In this document: positions 32,934-41,549 of the stretch, piece after piece
How positions within the stretch are numbered: position 1 is the stretch's first letter
Layout: every line of letters starts with the position of its first letter
Source: Oscillospiraceae bacterium
Lineage (GTDB): Bacteria > Bacillota > Clostridia > Oscillospirales > SIG627
Assembly (NCBI GenBank): GCA_015064635.1
Contig: SVRV01000002.1
Location: 16,140-80,139, forward strand
Length of the DNA stretch: 64,000 nucleotides
Reading direction: 5' to 3'
Translations under genes and position numbers: made by a program
Notes under the pieces: model-generated
Seen by the model: only the letters and a program-made list of their open reading frames with translations
The model's database searches: none
What the model was told of the DNA's origin: nothing

Positions 32934-33386
32934 TTATTCTTCCGTCACAGAAAACTCTTCGTGACATGCAGGACATATTACCTTAGAAGAGTCAATACTG
33001 TTATCCAAATAAACCTGTTCATTGCAAGAAGGGCAAATCACTTTAAAGAAATCAAAGTCTCCGTTCTTTCCACACAAATCACAGTCGTCGTCACATTCGC
33101 ACTCGTCACAGTTACCGTCACAATCGTAATCATCGTCACAGTCGCAACAGTCACAATCATCTAAATCCTCATAAACTACATCTTCAAGATATCCAAGATC
33201 CTCATCAATTTCCTCGATATAAGCATTAAGTGTTTCGTTTTCCTCTTTGAGTTCGGAAACCTCATGTGCAAGATCATCAAGTAAATCAACAAGCAAGTTT
33301 ATAATCTTTCCTTCGGTAGTTTCGGTATTAAATTCCTTGCCGTCGAGCACGCCTTTAATGTACGCAACCTTTTCGGTTAATGACAT
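32934..33386 (-). CDS. CD1247-N-terminal-domain-like protein with Cys/Asp-rich insert and zinc ribbon
   Basis: A 150-residue acidic protein. The N-terminal 60 residues (LTEKVAYIKGVLDGKE, then EVSELKEENETLNAYIEEID) match the CD1247 N-terminal domain and are coiled-coil-like. A low-complexity Asp/Cys tract follows with ten cysteines in about 30 residues (starting DCDCCDCDDD). The end is a zinc ribbon with CPSC and CPAC. Relatives usually have an acidic tract without the cysteines, so metal binding is suggested. I start it at ATG 33386, after AAAGGAG. It is 16 bases downstream of the EF-P gene. Function unknown. Confidence 0.75.
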   Translation of the reverse strand: MSLTEKVAYIKGVLDGKEFNTETTEGKIINLLVDLLDDLAHEVSELKEENETLNAYIEEIDEDLGYLEDVVYEDLDDCDCCDCDDDYDCDGNCDECECDDDCDLCGKNGDFDFFKVICPSCNEQVYLDNSIDSSKVICPACHEEFSVTEE

Positions 33387-33402
33387 AACAGTACTCCTTT
33401 CG

Positions 33403-33963
33403 TTATACTCTTTCAAGATATTCTCCTGTACGTGTATCAATCTTTATAACATCACCTTCATCGATGAAGAGAGGAACCTTGATTTCAGCACCTGTTTCAA
33501 GTGTTGCGGGCTTTGTTGTACCGGTTGCTGTATCACCCTTGAATCCGGGTTCTGTTTCGGTTACTGTAAGCTCAACAAACATGGGAGGTTCTACTGCGAA
33601 AACATTTCCCTTATAAGAAGCAACTCTTACCATATCGTTTTCCTTAACAAACTTGAAGTTAGGTGTAAGGATATCCTTGTTGATCGGAATCTGGTCATAA
33701 GACTCCATATCCATAAAGTAATAAAGTTCACCGTCAGAGTAAAGATACTGCATATCCTTTCTTTCAACATAAGCAGGTGAATACTTATCGGAAGGGTTGA
33801 ATGTTTTTTCAACAACTGCACCTGTGATTACATTTCTAAGCTTTGTTCTAACGAAAGCCGCTCCTTTACCGGGCTTAACGTGCTGAAACTCGATTACCTG
33901 CATAACGTTTCCGTCCATTTCAAAGGTAACGCCGTTTCTAAAATCTCCAGCTACTACTGCCAT
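33403..33963 (-). CDS. efp: Translation elongation factor P
   Basis: A 186-residue EF-P with all three domains. The tip loop is [15 protein letters not shown], whose Lys is the site modified in other species. The C-terminus ends [12 protein letters not shown] as in the family. EF-P helps ribosomes pass polyproline stretches. I start it at ATG 33963 with GGAGG upstream. It is followed by the CD1247-like gene and preceded by the Xaa-Pro peptidase gene, an arrangement common in Firmicutes. Confidence 0.96.
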   Translation of the reverse strand: MAVVAGDFRNGVTFEMDGNVMQVIEFQHVKPGKGAAFVRTKLRNVITGAVVEKTFNPSDKYSPAYVERKDMQYLYSDGELYYFMDMESYDQIPINKDILTPNFKFVKENDMVRVASYKGNVFAVEPPMFVELTVTETEPGFKGDTATGTTKPATLETGAEIKVPLFIDEGDVIKIDTRTGEYLERV

Positions 33964-34051
33964 TTTTATATCCTCCATTAAATTAAATATTGCTTTTCAT
34001 GTTATTGTATACTATTTTTTTGAAAATTGCAATACTTTTTTTAAGATTTAA

Positions 34052-35116
34052 CTATATTTCTATAAGTTTTTTACTGCTTTGGGTCAAATTTAACGCGTTT
34101 TCTTTCTTAACAACTGCGATATCTTCAATTCTTACTCCATATTTGCCCTCAATGTATATTCCGGGTTCAATACTCAATACCGCATTTTCCGGAATTATTT
34201 CCTTAAATCTAGGCGAATATGACGGATACTCATGAACCTCTATTCCCAAACCGTGTCCGGTTGAATGTCCAAAACAATTTCCGTATCCTTTATCAGAAAT
34301 AATATTTCGGGCAGCTGCATCTACTGCTTCACCAGTTACACCTGCTTTAATCTTTGCCAAAGCCGCAAGCTGTGCATCAAGGACGATATTGTATATCTGC
34401 TTCATTTCCTCATCAGCTTTACCGATTACTACTGTTCTTGTCATATCAGCACAATATCCATCAAGACGTGCACCAAAATCCATCGTTAAAAAAGAGTTTT
34501 TTGTCAGCTTGATATTTGCAGGTTCACCATGCGGTAAAGATGATTTTGAACCCGACACTGCTATTGTTTTAAAAGCAGCTTCTTGTGCACCATTCTTCCT
34601 CATAAAATAATCAAGCTCAAGTGCGACATCATTTTCGGTCATATTTTCATTTAACACGGAAAGAACATGCAAAAATGCTGCATCTGTCAGCTTTTGAGCG
34701 TTCATGATACCGTTTATTTCTTCATCGGATTTAATCGCTCTCATAACAACGAGCAAATCTCCCATATTAGAAATTTGAACATTACAAAAAGCTTTTTTTA
34801 AACGCTCATACAGCGAAATTGTTACATAATCATCCTCAATAACTACTTGGTTGACACTTTCAGATTTTAGTATCTCCGATGCAACAGAGAGCATCGGCCC
34901 CTTGGTTAGTACAACTTCGTAATTAAAAACCTTCTTTTGAGCTATTTCAAAATATCTGAAATCCACCAGCAAAAAGGCTTTATCACGTGTTATCAATACA
35001 ATACCGTCACTTGACTCAAATCCTGTCAAATAAAATCTGTTCTCTTTAGAAAACACTAAAGCAGCACCGTCAAATTTACCATAAAAGTTTTTCCTGAAAT
35101 TATCCAAAACAGACAT
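34052..35116 (-). CDS. M24-family Xaa-Pro aminopeptidase/dipeptidase
   Basis: A 354-residue M24 metallopeptidase. The N-terminal creatinase-like domain is followed by the pita-bread domain with metal ligands in LTMDFGARLDGYCADMTRT, GHSTGHGLGIEVHE and SIEPGIYIEGKYGVRIED. It cleaves N-terminal residues or dipeptides ahead of proline. The start overlaps the stop of the endonuclease IV-like gene. It precedes efp, as in many Gram-positive genomes. Confidence 0.93.
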   Translation of the reverse strand: MSVLDNFRKNFYGKFDGAALVFSKENRFYLTGFESSDGIVLITRDKAFLLVDFRYFEIAQKKVFNYEVVLTKGPMLSVASEILKSESVNQVVIEDDYVTISLYERLKKAFCNVQISNMGDLLVVMRAIKSDEEINGIMNAQKLTDAAFLHVLSVLNENMTENDVALELDYFMRKNGAQEAAFKTIAVSGSKSSLPHGEPANIKLTKNSFLTMDFGARLDGYCADMTRTVVIGKADEEMKQIYNIVLDAQLAALAKIKAGVTGEAVDAAARNIISDKGYGNCFGHSTGHGLGIEVHEYPSYSPRFKEIIPENAVLSIEPGIYIEGKYGVRIEDIAVVKKENALNLTQSSKKLIEI

Positions 35117-35973
35117 TACAAAGCCTCCATATAAGCAGATTTCAAAAATAAAGCATCAACATCCTGTGTACCCGCAGATTCGCATATAACCGTAGGAGCG
35201 ACCTTCAACTCGGCTAATGTTTGAGCAAAAATCAAAGGATCGGGTCCAAATTTGCCATTATCAAAAGTAAGATGCTTGTATTCTCCACCTTTTGAAAACT
35301 CTATACACGAATAGTGGCAGTGCATATTTTCGGCAATATCAGCTCCCAGCGACGACGAAACCGTAAAAAACACTCTCTTAATATGGTCAGAACTAACAAT
35401 GTCCGTTCCAAGTGATCTGGCATACAGATGCCCAAAATCCACAACCGGAACAAATCTCTTATCAATTTTACAAAGCTCCATTATTTCAGTGAGAGTGCCA
35501 AGCTGATTAATCTTCCCCATAGTTTCGAGTCCGATTTTAATACCATCAAAATCATACTGCTCAAGCGTCTCCAAAAGCTTATAAAGTGTATCCGAAGCAA
35601 GCTTTACAGCTTCTCTTCTGTCTATCTTTGATGCACTTCCGGCATGGACAACAATCAAATTACTACCGGTTAATTTAGCAGCATTAAGACTTTGTAAAAT
35701 ATAGCGTATACTACCAAGGCGCTTTGCCGGGTCTATCCCTGATAAAGATATGTAATACGGTGAATGCAATGACATTGCAACACCGTTTTTTGCCGCCTCC
35801 AAGCCAATTGAGGCAAATGTTTCTTCTGAACCGGAAACTCCATTTCCGCATTCGTATTCATATGCATCAAGATTCATTTTCGAAACCCACAGGGGCGCTT
35901 CGATACTTGATTTTTTACCGCTTTGTGTAAATAGAGACGAATTTCCGCCCGGACCGAATTTTGCAAGCTTCAT
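35116..35973 (-). CDS. Endonuclease IV-like TIM-barrel protein
   Basis: A 285-residue xylose-isomerase-like TIM barrel of the AP endonuclease 2 family. MSLHSPYYISLSG, LIVVHAGSASKIDR, IGLETMGKINQLGT and PVVDFGHLYAR match deoxyribonuclease IV strand ends with metal-binding His, Glu and Asp. It probably repairs abasic sites, though some barrel relatives act on sugars. It overlaps yqeG by 4 bases and the peptidase by one, so the genes are translated together. Confidence 0.85.
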   Translation of the reverse strand: MKLAKFGPGGNSSLFTQSGKKSSIEAPLWVSKMNLDAYEYECGNGVSGSEETFASIGLEAAKNGVAMSLHSPYYISLSGIDPAKRLGSIRYILQSLNAAKLTGSNLIVVHAGSASKIDRREAVKLASDTLYKLLETLEQYDFDGIKIGLETMGKINQLGTLTEIMELCKIDKRFVPVVDFGHLYARSLGTDIVSSDHIKRVFFTVSSSLGADIAENMHCHYSCIEFSKGGEYKHLTFDNGKFGPDPLIFAQTLAELKVAPTVICESAGTQDVDALFLKSAYMEAL

Positions 35974-36482
35974 TTGATTCGACCGTAGCCTTTCTTTTTA
36001 ACATACGAAACAAAAGGAATCTCCAGCACTCTTTTAAACTTTATAAAAAAGCTCTCCTTATCATTGATTTTGTCAACCAATATTCCTCTTATATCCGAAT
36101 TGTTTGCTGCCCAGATATCGGTAAATAACTGATCGCCGACTAAAACAGTTTCGTCCTTTGATACATCAAGCTGTTCCATTGCTTGATGTATCTTTTTTGA
36201 CGAAGGCTTACCGGATTCAAAAGAATATGGGACACCAAGAGGTTCGCAAAAAGCTTTTACTCTCGGCTCGTGATTGTTAGATATAACAGCAATTTTTATG
36301 CCGTGTTCCCGAAGAGACGCAAATAACTCTAATGTTTTGTCCCCGGGCACGGATGTTGCGTATGGCTCTAAAGTATTATCAACATCAAACAACACTGCAC
36401 GTATGTTGTTTTCGTCATAAAACGTAATAGGAACATCATGTATCGAATTAAAATAAAAATGCGGTTTCAAAAAATTAAACAT
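35970..36482 (-). CDS. yqeG: YqeG-family HAD phosphatase
   Basis: A 170-residue HAD IIIA phosphatase. The opening MFNFLKPHFYFNSIHDV is typical of YqeG; catalytic motif I is VLFDVDNTLEP, motif II VISNNHEPR, and VLVGDQLFTDIWAAN is the metal-binding end. Phosphatidylglycerophosphate phosphatase activity is known for relatives. I start it at ATG 36482 after AAAGGGAT; a TTG at 36497 lies in that site. Confidence 0.88.
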   Translation of the reverse strand: MFNFLKPHFYFNSIHDVPITFYDENNIRAVLFDVDNTLEPYATSVPGDKTLELFASLREHGIKIAVISNNHEPRVKAFCEPLGVPYSFESGKPSSKKIHQAMEQLDVSKDETVLVGDQLFTDIWAANNSDIRGILVDKINDKESFFIKFKRVLEIPFVSYVKKKGYGRIK

Positions 36483-36493
36483 TTCGATCCCTT

Positions 36494-38716
36494 TCAATCT
36501 ATCCTTTTTTGATTATTATACATTGAAAGTGAATTATTTTCAAGATTTAATTTTCCAAAATCACAAAAAGACGATATCTCTTTTTCTTCATTTAAAAATA
36601 CAGTAATTTTTTTAATTTTGTTGCCATGCTCCGCAAAAGCTAAATTTACCTCTCTTTCTACTGTTAATTCAAACATTTTTTTAAGATTTCTATATCCTAA
36701 GGCTTTCAATTTTGACGATACAACCAATTTATCCATAACGTCTTCGCTTATATAAAGTTCCATTCCTTGCTTTTTACATAAATCCTTCAATTTATAAGAC
36801 ATTTTTCTACAAATCGCATACGAGCATTCAGAATTCGGCGCTTCAAAAGGAATTATCTTATCTATTCTTCCGCAAAAAGAAGCTCCAAGCGTTTTGGTCA
36901 ATTCATTTCTGGCATCAAAGCTTCCTTCGACAAATCCACTTACATTTTTTTCGAAACCCACATTGGAAGTAAAAATAAAGACACATTTACTAAAATCAAA
37001 TGCTTTACCACGGTTATCATAAGAAATACCCGTGTCAAGAATATTTAATATTACTTTGATTACATCGAAATGGGCTTTTTCTATTTCATCGAACAAAAAC
37101 ACTCCGCTATGTCTTTTTGATATTTCGTTAATCAGTATGCCCTTGTCCTCGTACCCGACGTATCCGGGAGGTGAACCAATCAATTTAGATACAGAATGCT
37201 GTTCTGTAAATTCCCCCATATCAATTTTTATAACGCTGTTTTTTCCAAACAAGAACTCGGAAACCTTAATTGCAGTGCTTGTCTTGCCGCAGCCGCTTGT
37301 CCCAACAAAAAGAAAAGACAGCGGTGTATCTTTTTTTCTCACACCAAAAAGACCGCTTGCAAGAGTTCTTGCTATCTCTTTAACTTGATTTTTTTGTCCT
37401 AAAATGTTTTTGTTAAGATATTCTTCTATACAACTGCACGAGGCACATTTTCTTCTATCTTTATAAAACATCTGCTTTATGTCTTCAGCCGTCAAACAAG
37501 GTTTGCCGTTAATTTTGATTAATGCCGCTCCTTCATCAATTAAATCAATGGCTTTATCCGGTAAAAATCTGTTTTTAATTTCATTGATAGAAATTTCCAG
37601 AGCACATTTCAATGCTTCATCTTCGATTTTTACTTTATGAAATCTTTCATATTTGGGTTTTAATCCTTTAAGAATTTTTATACACGCCTCTTCAGAGGGC
37701 TCATTTACAGTTACACGCTGAAACCGCCTATCAAGCGCCCTATCTTTTTCTATTGTTCCGGCATATTCATCAAAAGTTGTTGCCCCGATTATGCTTATCT
37801 CTCCTCTTGCAAGTTCCGGTTTTAGTATATTTGCCGCATCAAGAGTCCCCTCACCTGCCCCCGTATTTACAATATTGTGAATTTCATCTATCACCAAAAT
37901 AATGTTTCCTGACTTTTTTATTTCGCTCAAAATATTTCCAATACGTTCTTCGAAATCACCACGGTATTTTGCTCCCGACAAAAGCATTGCTATATTCAAT
38001 GATACAATCCTTTTTTCGGATAGCTCGTGAGGCACTTTTCCTTCTACAATACGTTGAGCCAGCCCCTCTGCTATCGAACTCTTTCCTACCCCCGCTTCAC
38101 CTACAAGGCAAGGATTATTCTTATTCTTTCTTAATAGAATCTGAATAACTCTATTTATCTCCAAATCACGCTCCAAAACAGGGTCAAGTTTATTTTCTAT
38201 TGCTAAAAGCGTTATATCGCTGGTATAAGAATTTGTAATCGGAGTTGTTTTTCTCATTTCTGATATTTTTTCATATGTCAAAGAAAAAGTTTTCATTATT
38301 GTGTTTTTAACGTCGCCACGATCAACTTTGCATTTGTTAATTATTCTTATAGCAGTTGAATCGTTTTCTTTGAAAAGAATGTGAACCACATCTGCTGTCG
38401 ATGCTTTTTCTGCACCATGCGAACGTGCATAAATATAGCTCTTAAACAGTACTCCTTCAAGTGTCTTCGTCATGTCATTTCTACATAAGTCGAGTCTCTC
38501 GCCTTGACCGTTAATTCTTATAACTTCATCCATTACTTCCGAGTAATTCAAATAATTTGCACCCAAGCCGTATTTTTCGAGCATTTCTCTACTCTTTGTC
38601 TTTCCAAGTAATGCTAAAAGTAAATGCTCAGTTCCTATAAAAGAATGCCCTAAATTTGTTGCTATAACACGAGAAAAATCAAGCATTTCCTCGGCTTCCT
38701 TCAACAATAATATCAT
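36494..38716 (-). CDS. ClpC-like AAA+ ATPase without middle domain
   Basis: A 740-residue two-ring Clp ATPase. It has an N-domain (about residues 1-140; SFIGTEHLLLALLGK), D1 with Walker A GEAGVGKSS and VIDEIHNIV, and D2 with VGTSGCGKTSTAIKV and LFDEIEKAH. The coiled-coil middle domain that ClpC and ClpB carry between D1 small lobe and D2 is missing; in its place is a short linker with CASCSC. The position of the ClpP-docking IGF loop reads VSGF, so interaction with ClpP is uncertain. Start at ATG 38716 after AGGTGAT. Confidence 0.82.
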   Translation of the reverse strand: MILLLKEAEEMLDFSRVIATNLGHSFIGTEHLLLALLGKTKSREMLEKYGLGANYLNYSEVMDEVIRINGQGERLDLCRNDMTKTLEGVLFKSYIYARSHGAEKASTADVVHILFKENDSTAIRIINKCKVDRGDVKNTIMKTFSLTYEKISEMRKTTPITNSYTSDITLLAIENKLDPVLERDLEINRVIQILLRKNKNNPCLVGEAGVGKSSIAEGLAQRIVEGKVPHELSEKRIVSLNIAMLLSGAKYRGDFEERIGNILSEIKKSGNIILVIDEIHNIVNTGAGEGTLDAANILKPELARGEISIIGATTFDEYAGTIEKDRALDRRFQRVTVNEPSEEACIKILKGLKPKYERFHKVKIEDEALKCALEISINEIKNRFLPDKAIDLIDEGAALIKINGKPCLTAEDIKQMFYKDRRKCASCSCIEEYLNKNILGQKNQVKEIARTLASGLFGVRKKDTPLSFLFVGTSGCGKTSTAIKVSEFLFGKNSVIKIDMGEFTEQHSVSKLIGSPPGYVGYEDKGILINEISKRHSGVFLFDEIEKAHFDVIKVILNILDTGISYDNRGKAFDFSKCVFIFTSNVGFEKNVSGFVEGSFDARNELTKTLGASFCGRIDKIIPFEAPNSECSYAICRKMSYKLKDLCKKQGMELYISEDVMDKLVVSSKLKALGYRNLKKMFELTVEREVNLAFAEHGNKIKKITVFLNEEKEISSFCDFGKLNLENNSLSMYNNQKRID

Positions 38717-38864
38717 TAAATCACCTATCCTCAATGAAATTTTGGTCAACTTTAAAAGAAGTTATTCTACACCCCTTGAAAAAAACTATCAAAAGTACTA
38801 TAATAATGAAAAGTCACATTCGGCATCTGAAGTTTGCTGATGCTCACGAATTCATAGGTGGACT

Positions 38865-38894
38865 TTGTTTGCTATAAGCAACTGCTTATATAAT
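38865..38894 (+). promoter_or_regulatory. Probable promoter of trmB
   Basis: TTGTTT (38865-38870), 18-base spacer, TATAAT (38889-38894), 25 bases before the trmB start. The spacer contains an inverted repeat, tataagc-aact-gcttata (38873-38890), that could be a control site. Confidence 0.45.
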
Positions 38895-38918
38895 TAAAAA
38901 TATTTTGGAGTGTGTAAA

Positions 38919-39575
38919 TTGAGAGCAAGAAAAAGAAAGAATACTCCCGACAGAATTGTAGCCTGCTCGGAGTATTTTATAGAAGATCCGTTAGCATATA
39001 AAAGCAATTGGAACGAAGCATTTGGCAACAATCAAAATATAAGACTTGAAATCGGGTGCGGAAAAGGTGATTTTGTAAAAGGAATGGCTGAAAAGAATCC
39101 CGATGTCAACTTTATAGCAATAGAGAAAGCAACAGACATCATTGTTCTCGCATTAGAAAAAATAAAAGATGCAGGACTAAAAAATGTCCGCTTTATAAAC
39201 TGCGATGCCGAGCTTTTGACAGAAATTTTTCCGGAAGGCATGTTTGATACAATTTACATAAACTTCTGTGATCCATGGCCCAAAAAGCGTCATGCCAAAA
39301 GACGTCTTACCAGTCCGATTTTCTTAGAATTGTTTAAAAAAATACTATCAAAAGACGGTGAAATACATTTCAAGACAGATAACAGACCATTGTTTGATTA
39401 CTCTCTTGAAACCTTCCCCGAGTGCGGTTACAAACTAAAAAACATATCTTTTGACTTGCATACAGATGAGCTTCCTTACGACAATGTCAAAACAGAATAT
39501 GAAAGAAACTTTATCGCCAAGGGCTTCAAAATTAATAGACTTGAAGCTTTTATTGAACAGGAGGAATCACAATAA
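38919..39575 (+). CDS. trmB: tRNA (guanine-N7-)-methyltransferase
   Basis: A 218-residue TrmB. The SAM-binding loop is LEIGCGKGDFV, with INFCDPWPKKRHAKRRLT the family signature. It methylates G46 of tRNA. I choose the TTG at 38919 (giving MRARKRKNTPDRI), 8 bases after GGAG; the GTG at 38910 overlaps that site. The stop overlaps the apparent AUA start of the pseudouridine synthase. Confidence 0.92.
   Translation: MRARKRKNTPDRIVACSEYFIEDPLAYKSNWNEAFGNNQNIRLEIGCGKGDFVKGMAEKNPDVNFIAIEKATDIIVLALEKIKDAGLKNVRFINCDAELLTEIFPEGMFDTIYINFCDPWPKKRHAKRRLTSPIFLELFKKILSKDGEIHFKTDNRPLFDYSLETFPECGYKLKNISFDLHTDELPYDNVKTEYERNFIAKGFKINRLEAFIEQEESQ
39559..39574 (+). promoter_or_regulatory. Ribosome-binding site leading to an AUA start
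   Basis: AGGAGG (39559-39564), seven bases, then ATA (39572-39574). The next ATG in frame is 54 bases on and has no such site. This decides the start of the pseudouridine synthase. Confidence 0.55.
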
Positions 39576-40522
39576 AATCCTTTACAGTCAATAAAAATGA
39601 TGCAGGGCAACGACTTGATAAATATATGTCAAAATCAATGCCAACACTTCCCAAATCTCTTATGTACAAGTATATCAGAGAAAAGAGAATTAAAATCAAC
39701 GGCAAGAAAGCAGAGCAAAGCACAAAACTGCAAGAAGGCGATTTGCTGGAATTCTATATAAAAGACGAGTTCTTCGATGTACCCACCGATATGTCTTTTA
39801 CCAAGCTGAATCCGCAGTTAAATATTGTTTACGAAGACGAGAACATATTGCTTGTAGATAAGAAACCGGGCGTTATAGTACATTCCGATGATAAAGAAAC
39901 ATCCAGCACTCTAATTGATAAGGTAAAAGCCTATCTTTACAAGAAGGGGGAGTTTTCTCCTGATTCTGAAAGAAGCTTTACTCCGTCGTTGTGTAACAGA
40001 ATTGACAGAAATACCGGTGGCATAGTAATATGCGCAAAAAATGCAAAAGCTTTGAGATGCATGAACGATTTAATCAAAAATAATGAGGTAACAAAAAAAT
40101 ATCTTGCTCTCGTGCACGGAGTTTTTAATAATACAAAGGGCCATATAAAGAATTATTTATTAAAAAACTCCGAGACAAACACTGTGCAAGTTTTTGAAAA
40201 GCCCGTCCCCTCTGCCCTGACAGCAGAATCATATTACACCGTGATAAAAAGCGATAAAAAAAGAGACCTCTCTCTTGTTGAAGTAGAACTGGTCACAGGA
40301 AGAACACACCAAATTCGCGCACAGTTTTCTCATATGGGACACCCACTTGTCGGAGACGGAAAATACGGTGTCAACAGAGATGATAAAAAGTACGGATACA
40401 AATTTCAGGCACTGTACTCTTATCAATTATCAATAAACCCAAAAGACACCAACAATCTCTTATACTATTTAAACGGCAAAATTTTTAGTGTAAAAGATGT
40501 TTTTTTTAAAGACGAAATATAA
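39572..40522 (+). CDS. RluA-family pseudouridine synthase, apparent AUA start
   Basis: From the ATA at 39572 the product is 316 residues. It opens with SFTVNKNDAGQRLDKYMSK, the start of an S4 RNA-binding domain (residues 12-70), followed by the catalytic domain with NRIDRNTGGIVICAKN, which holds the active Asp, and GRTHQIRAQFSHMGHPLVGD. It modifies uridines in rRNA or tRNA. Starting at the first ATG (39626) would remove the conserved RLDKY of S4. A strong AGGAGG sits seven bases before the ATA. A sequencing error of ATG to ATA is the alternative. Confidence 0.85.
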   Translation: MKSFTVNKNDAGQRLDKYMSKSMPTLPKSLMYKYIREKRIKINGKKAEQSTKLQEGDLLEFYIKDEFFDVPTDMSFTKLNPQLNIVYEDENILLVDKKPGVIVHSDDKETSSTLIDKVKAYLYKKGEFSPDSERSFTPSLCNRIDRNTGGIVICAKNAKALRCMNDLIKNNEVTKKYLALVHGVFNNTKGHIKNYLLKNSETNTVQVFEKPVPSALTAESYYTVIKSDKKRDLSLVEVELVTGRTHQIRAQFSHMGHPLVGDGKYGVNRDDKKYGYKFQALYSYQLSINPKDTNNLLYYLNGKIFSVKDVFFKDEI

Positions 40523-40547
40523 CCTCACAATTTAAGCAAAAAAAGAC

Positions 40548-40580
40548 AACCGTATTTACGAAAGACTCGTAAATACGGTT
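40548..40580. terminator. Bidirectional terminator
   Basis: Perfect 14-base-pair stem (aaccgtatttacga / tcgtaaatacggtt) with loop aagac between the converging pseudouridine synthase and SGNH hydrolase genes. The minus strand has a T-rich tract after it, the plus strand a shorter one. Confidence 0.8.
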
Positions 40581-40586
40581 ATGTTT

Positions 40587-41498
40587 TCACTTGATCTTAT
40601 GTGTCCTTATATAATTAAGTATTACATTAAAGCCTTCTTTAGAAAGATGAATTCCGTCACCATTTGAATAATCCTTATTAAGATATCCTTTATCATTGAC
40701 AAGAGCAGTAATAGTATTCAAATAAAACACTCCGTTTTTGTCGGCAAGAGCAGCAATCCATGAGTTTGCACGATTAATCTTCTCCATACTTATTGAATTT
40801 ACGTATTGATAATCGTCACAAACAGGATAAATTGATTGCAATATGATTTTGGTATCATAAGAACGTTCTTTTATTTCATCAATCAAATCCTGATAATATC
40901 CAACGAATTCCTCTTCGGAAAGCATAGACACTCCGTTAACACCCAATGTTAAAACAACAATTTTGGGTCTGTTAACTGCAATTGCATCTCCTATCAGCAT
41001 TTCACTGTCGTCTTCGGGATAAACTATATTTTCACTCAAAAGGTTCCACATAGAAAGTGTGCCGCTTTTGGGGGTCCATACCTGTTTTGTTTCCTTACCG
41101 CCATCAAGCACTTCGTAAAAAATCATTCCGTGTGTGGTAGAATCACCTATAAAAACTATATCTTTCAAATAATCTTTTCCACCGTCTTCTGTTTTTGTCA
41201 AAACTGAAGATGGGTACTTTTCAATTAATTCTGCGTGTGTAAAAATAGGCTTTGGTGCTCCATCTACAAATATGGTTGTATCCTCTTCGGGAAATTCCGC
41301 CGGTGGCTCCTTGTTTTCGGTTATAGCTTCATTAGGCGTAGATGTACTTACAGAAGGTGTTTTTTCAATTTCTTTTGAATTATTGGTTTCAGCATCGGAA
41401 AGCAAATCCTTCAATAAATAAACAGCAAAAAATACTATTGCTATAACACATACCACGCAAAAAATCGGAAATACTCTTAATTTTCTTTTTCTCGTCAT
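40587..41498 (-). CDS. Membrane-anchored SGNH/GDSL hydrolase
   Basis: A 303-residue protein. An N-terminal membrane anchor (residues 8-30, VFPIFCVVCVIAIVFFAVYLL) is followed by a Glu/Thr/Ser/Pro linker and an SGNH hydrolase domain: VFIGDSTTHGM with the nucleophile Ser, a Gly/Asn block at LTLGVNGVSML, and DGIHLSKEGFN with the catalytic Asp-His pair. It probably deacylates cell-wall or exopolysaccharide sugars outside the membrane. The substrate is unknown. It lies after ispH-rpsA in the same direction. Confidence 0.85.
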   Translation of the reverse strand: MTRKRKLRVFPIFCVVCVIAIVFFAVYLLKDLLSDAETNNSKEIEKTPSVSTSTPNEAITENKEPPAEFPEEDTTIFVDGAPKPIFTHAELIEKYPSSVLTKTEDGGKDYLKDIVFIGDSTTHGMIFYEVLDGGKETKQVWTPKSGTLSMWNLLSENIVYPEDDSEMLIGDAIAVNRPKIVVLTLGVNGVSMLSEEEFVGYYQDLIDEIKERSYDTKIILQSIYPVCDDYQYVNSISMEKINRANSWIAALADKNGVFYLNTITALVNDKGYLNKDYSNGDGIHLSKEGFNVILNYIRTHKIK

Positions 41499-41549
41499 AT
41501 TTTACTCCATGAGAAGTGCCCGTGATAAACACGGGCACAAAATCAAATG

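Noticed and set aside
33060..33170. Tandem DNA repeat as a CRISPR or microsatellite
   Set aside because: The cac/tcg-rich pattern is simply the coding of the Cys/Asp tract; there are no regular spacers.
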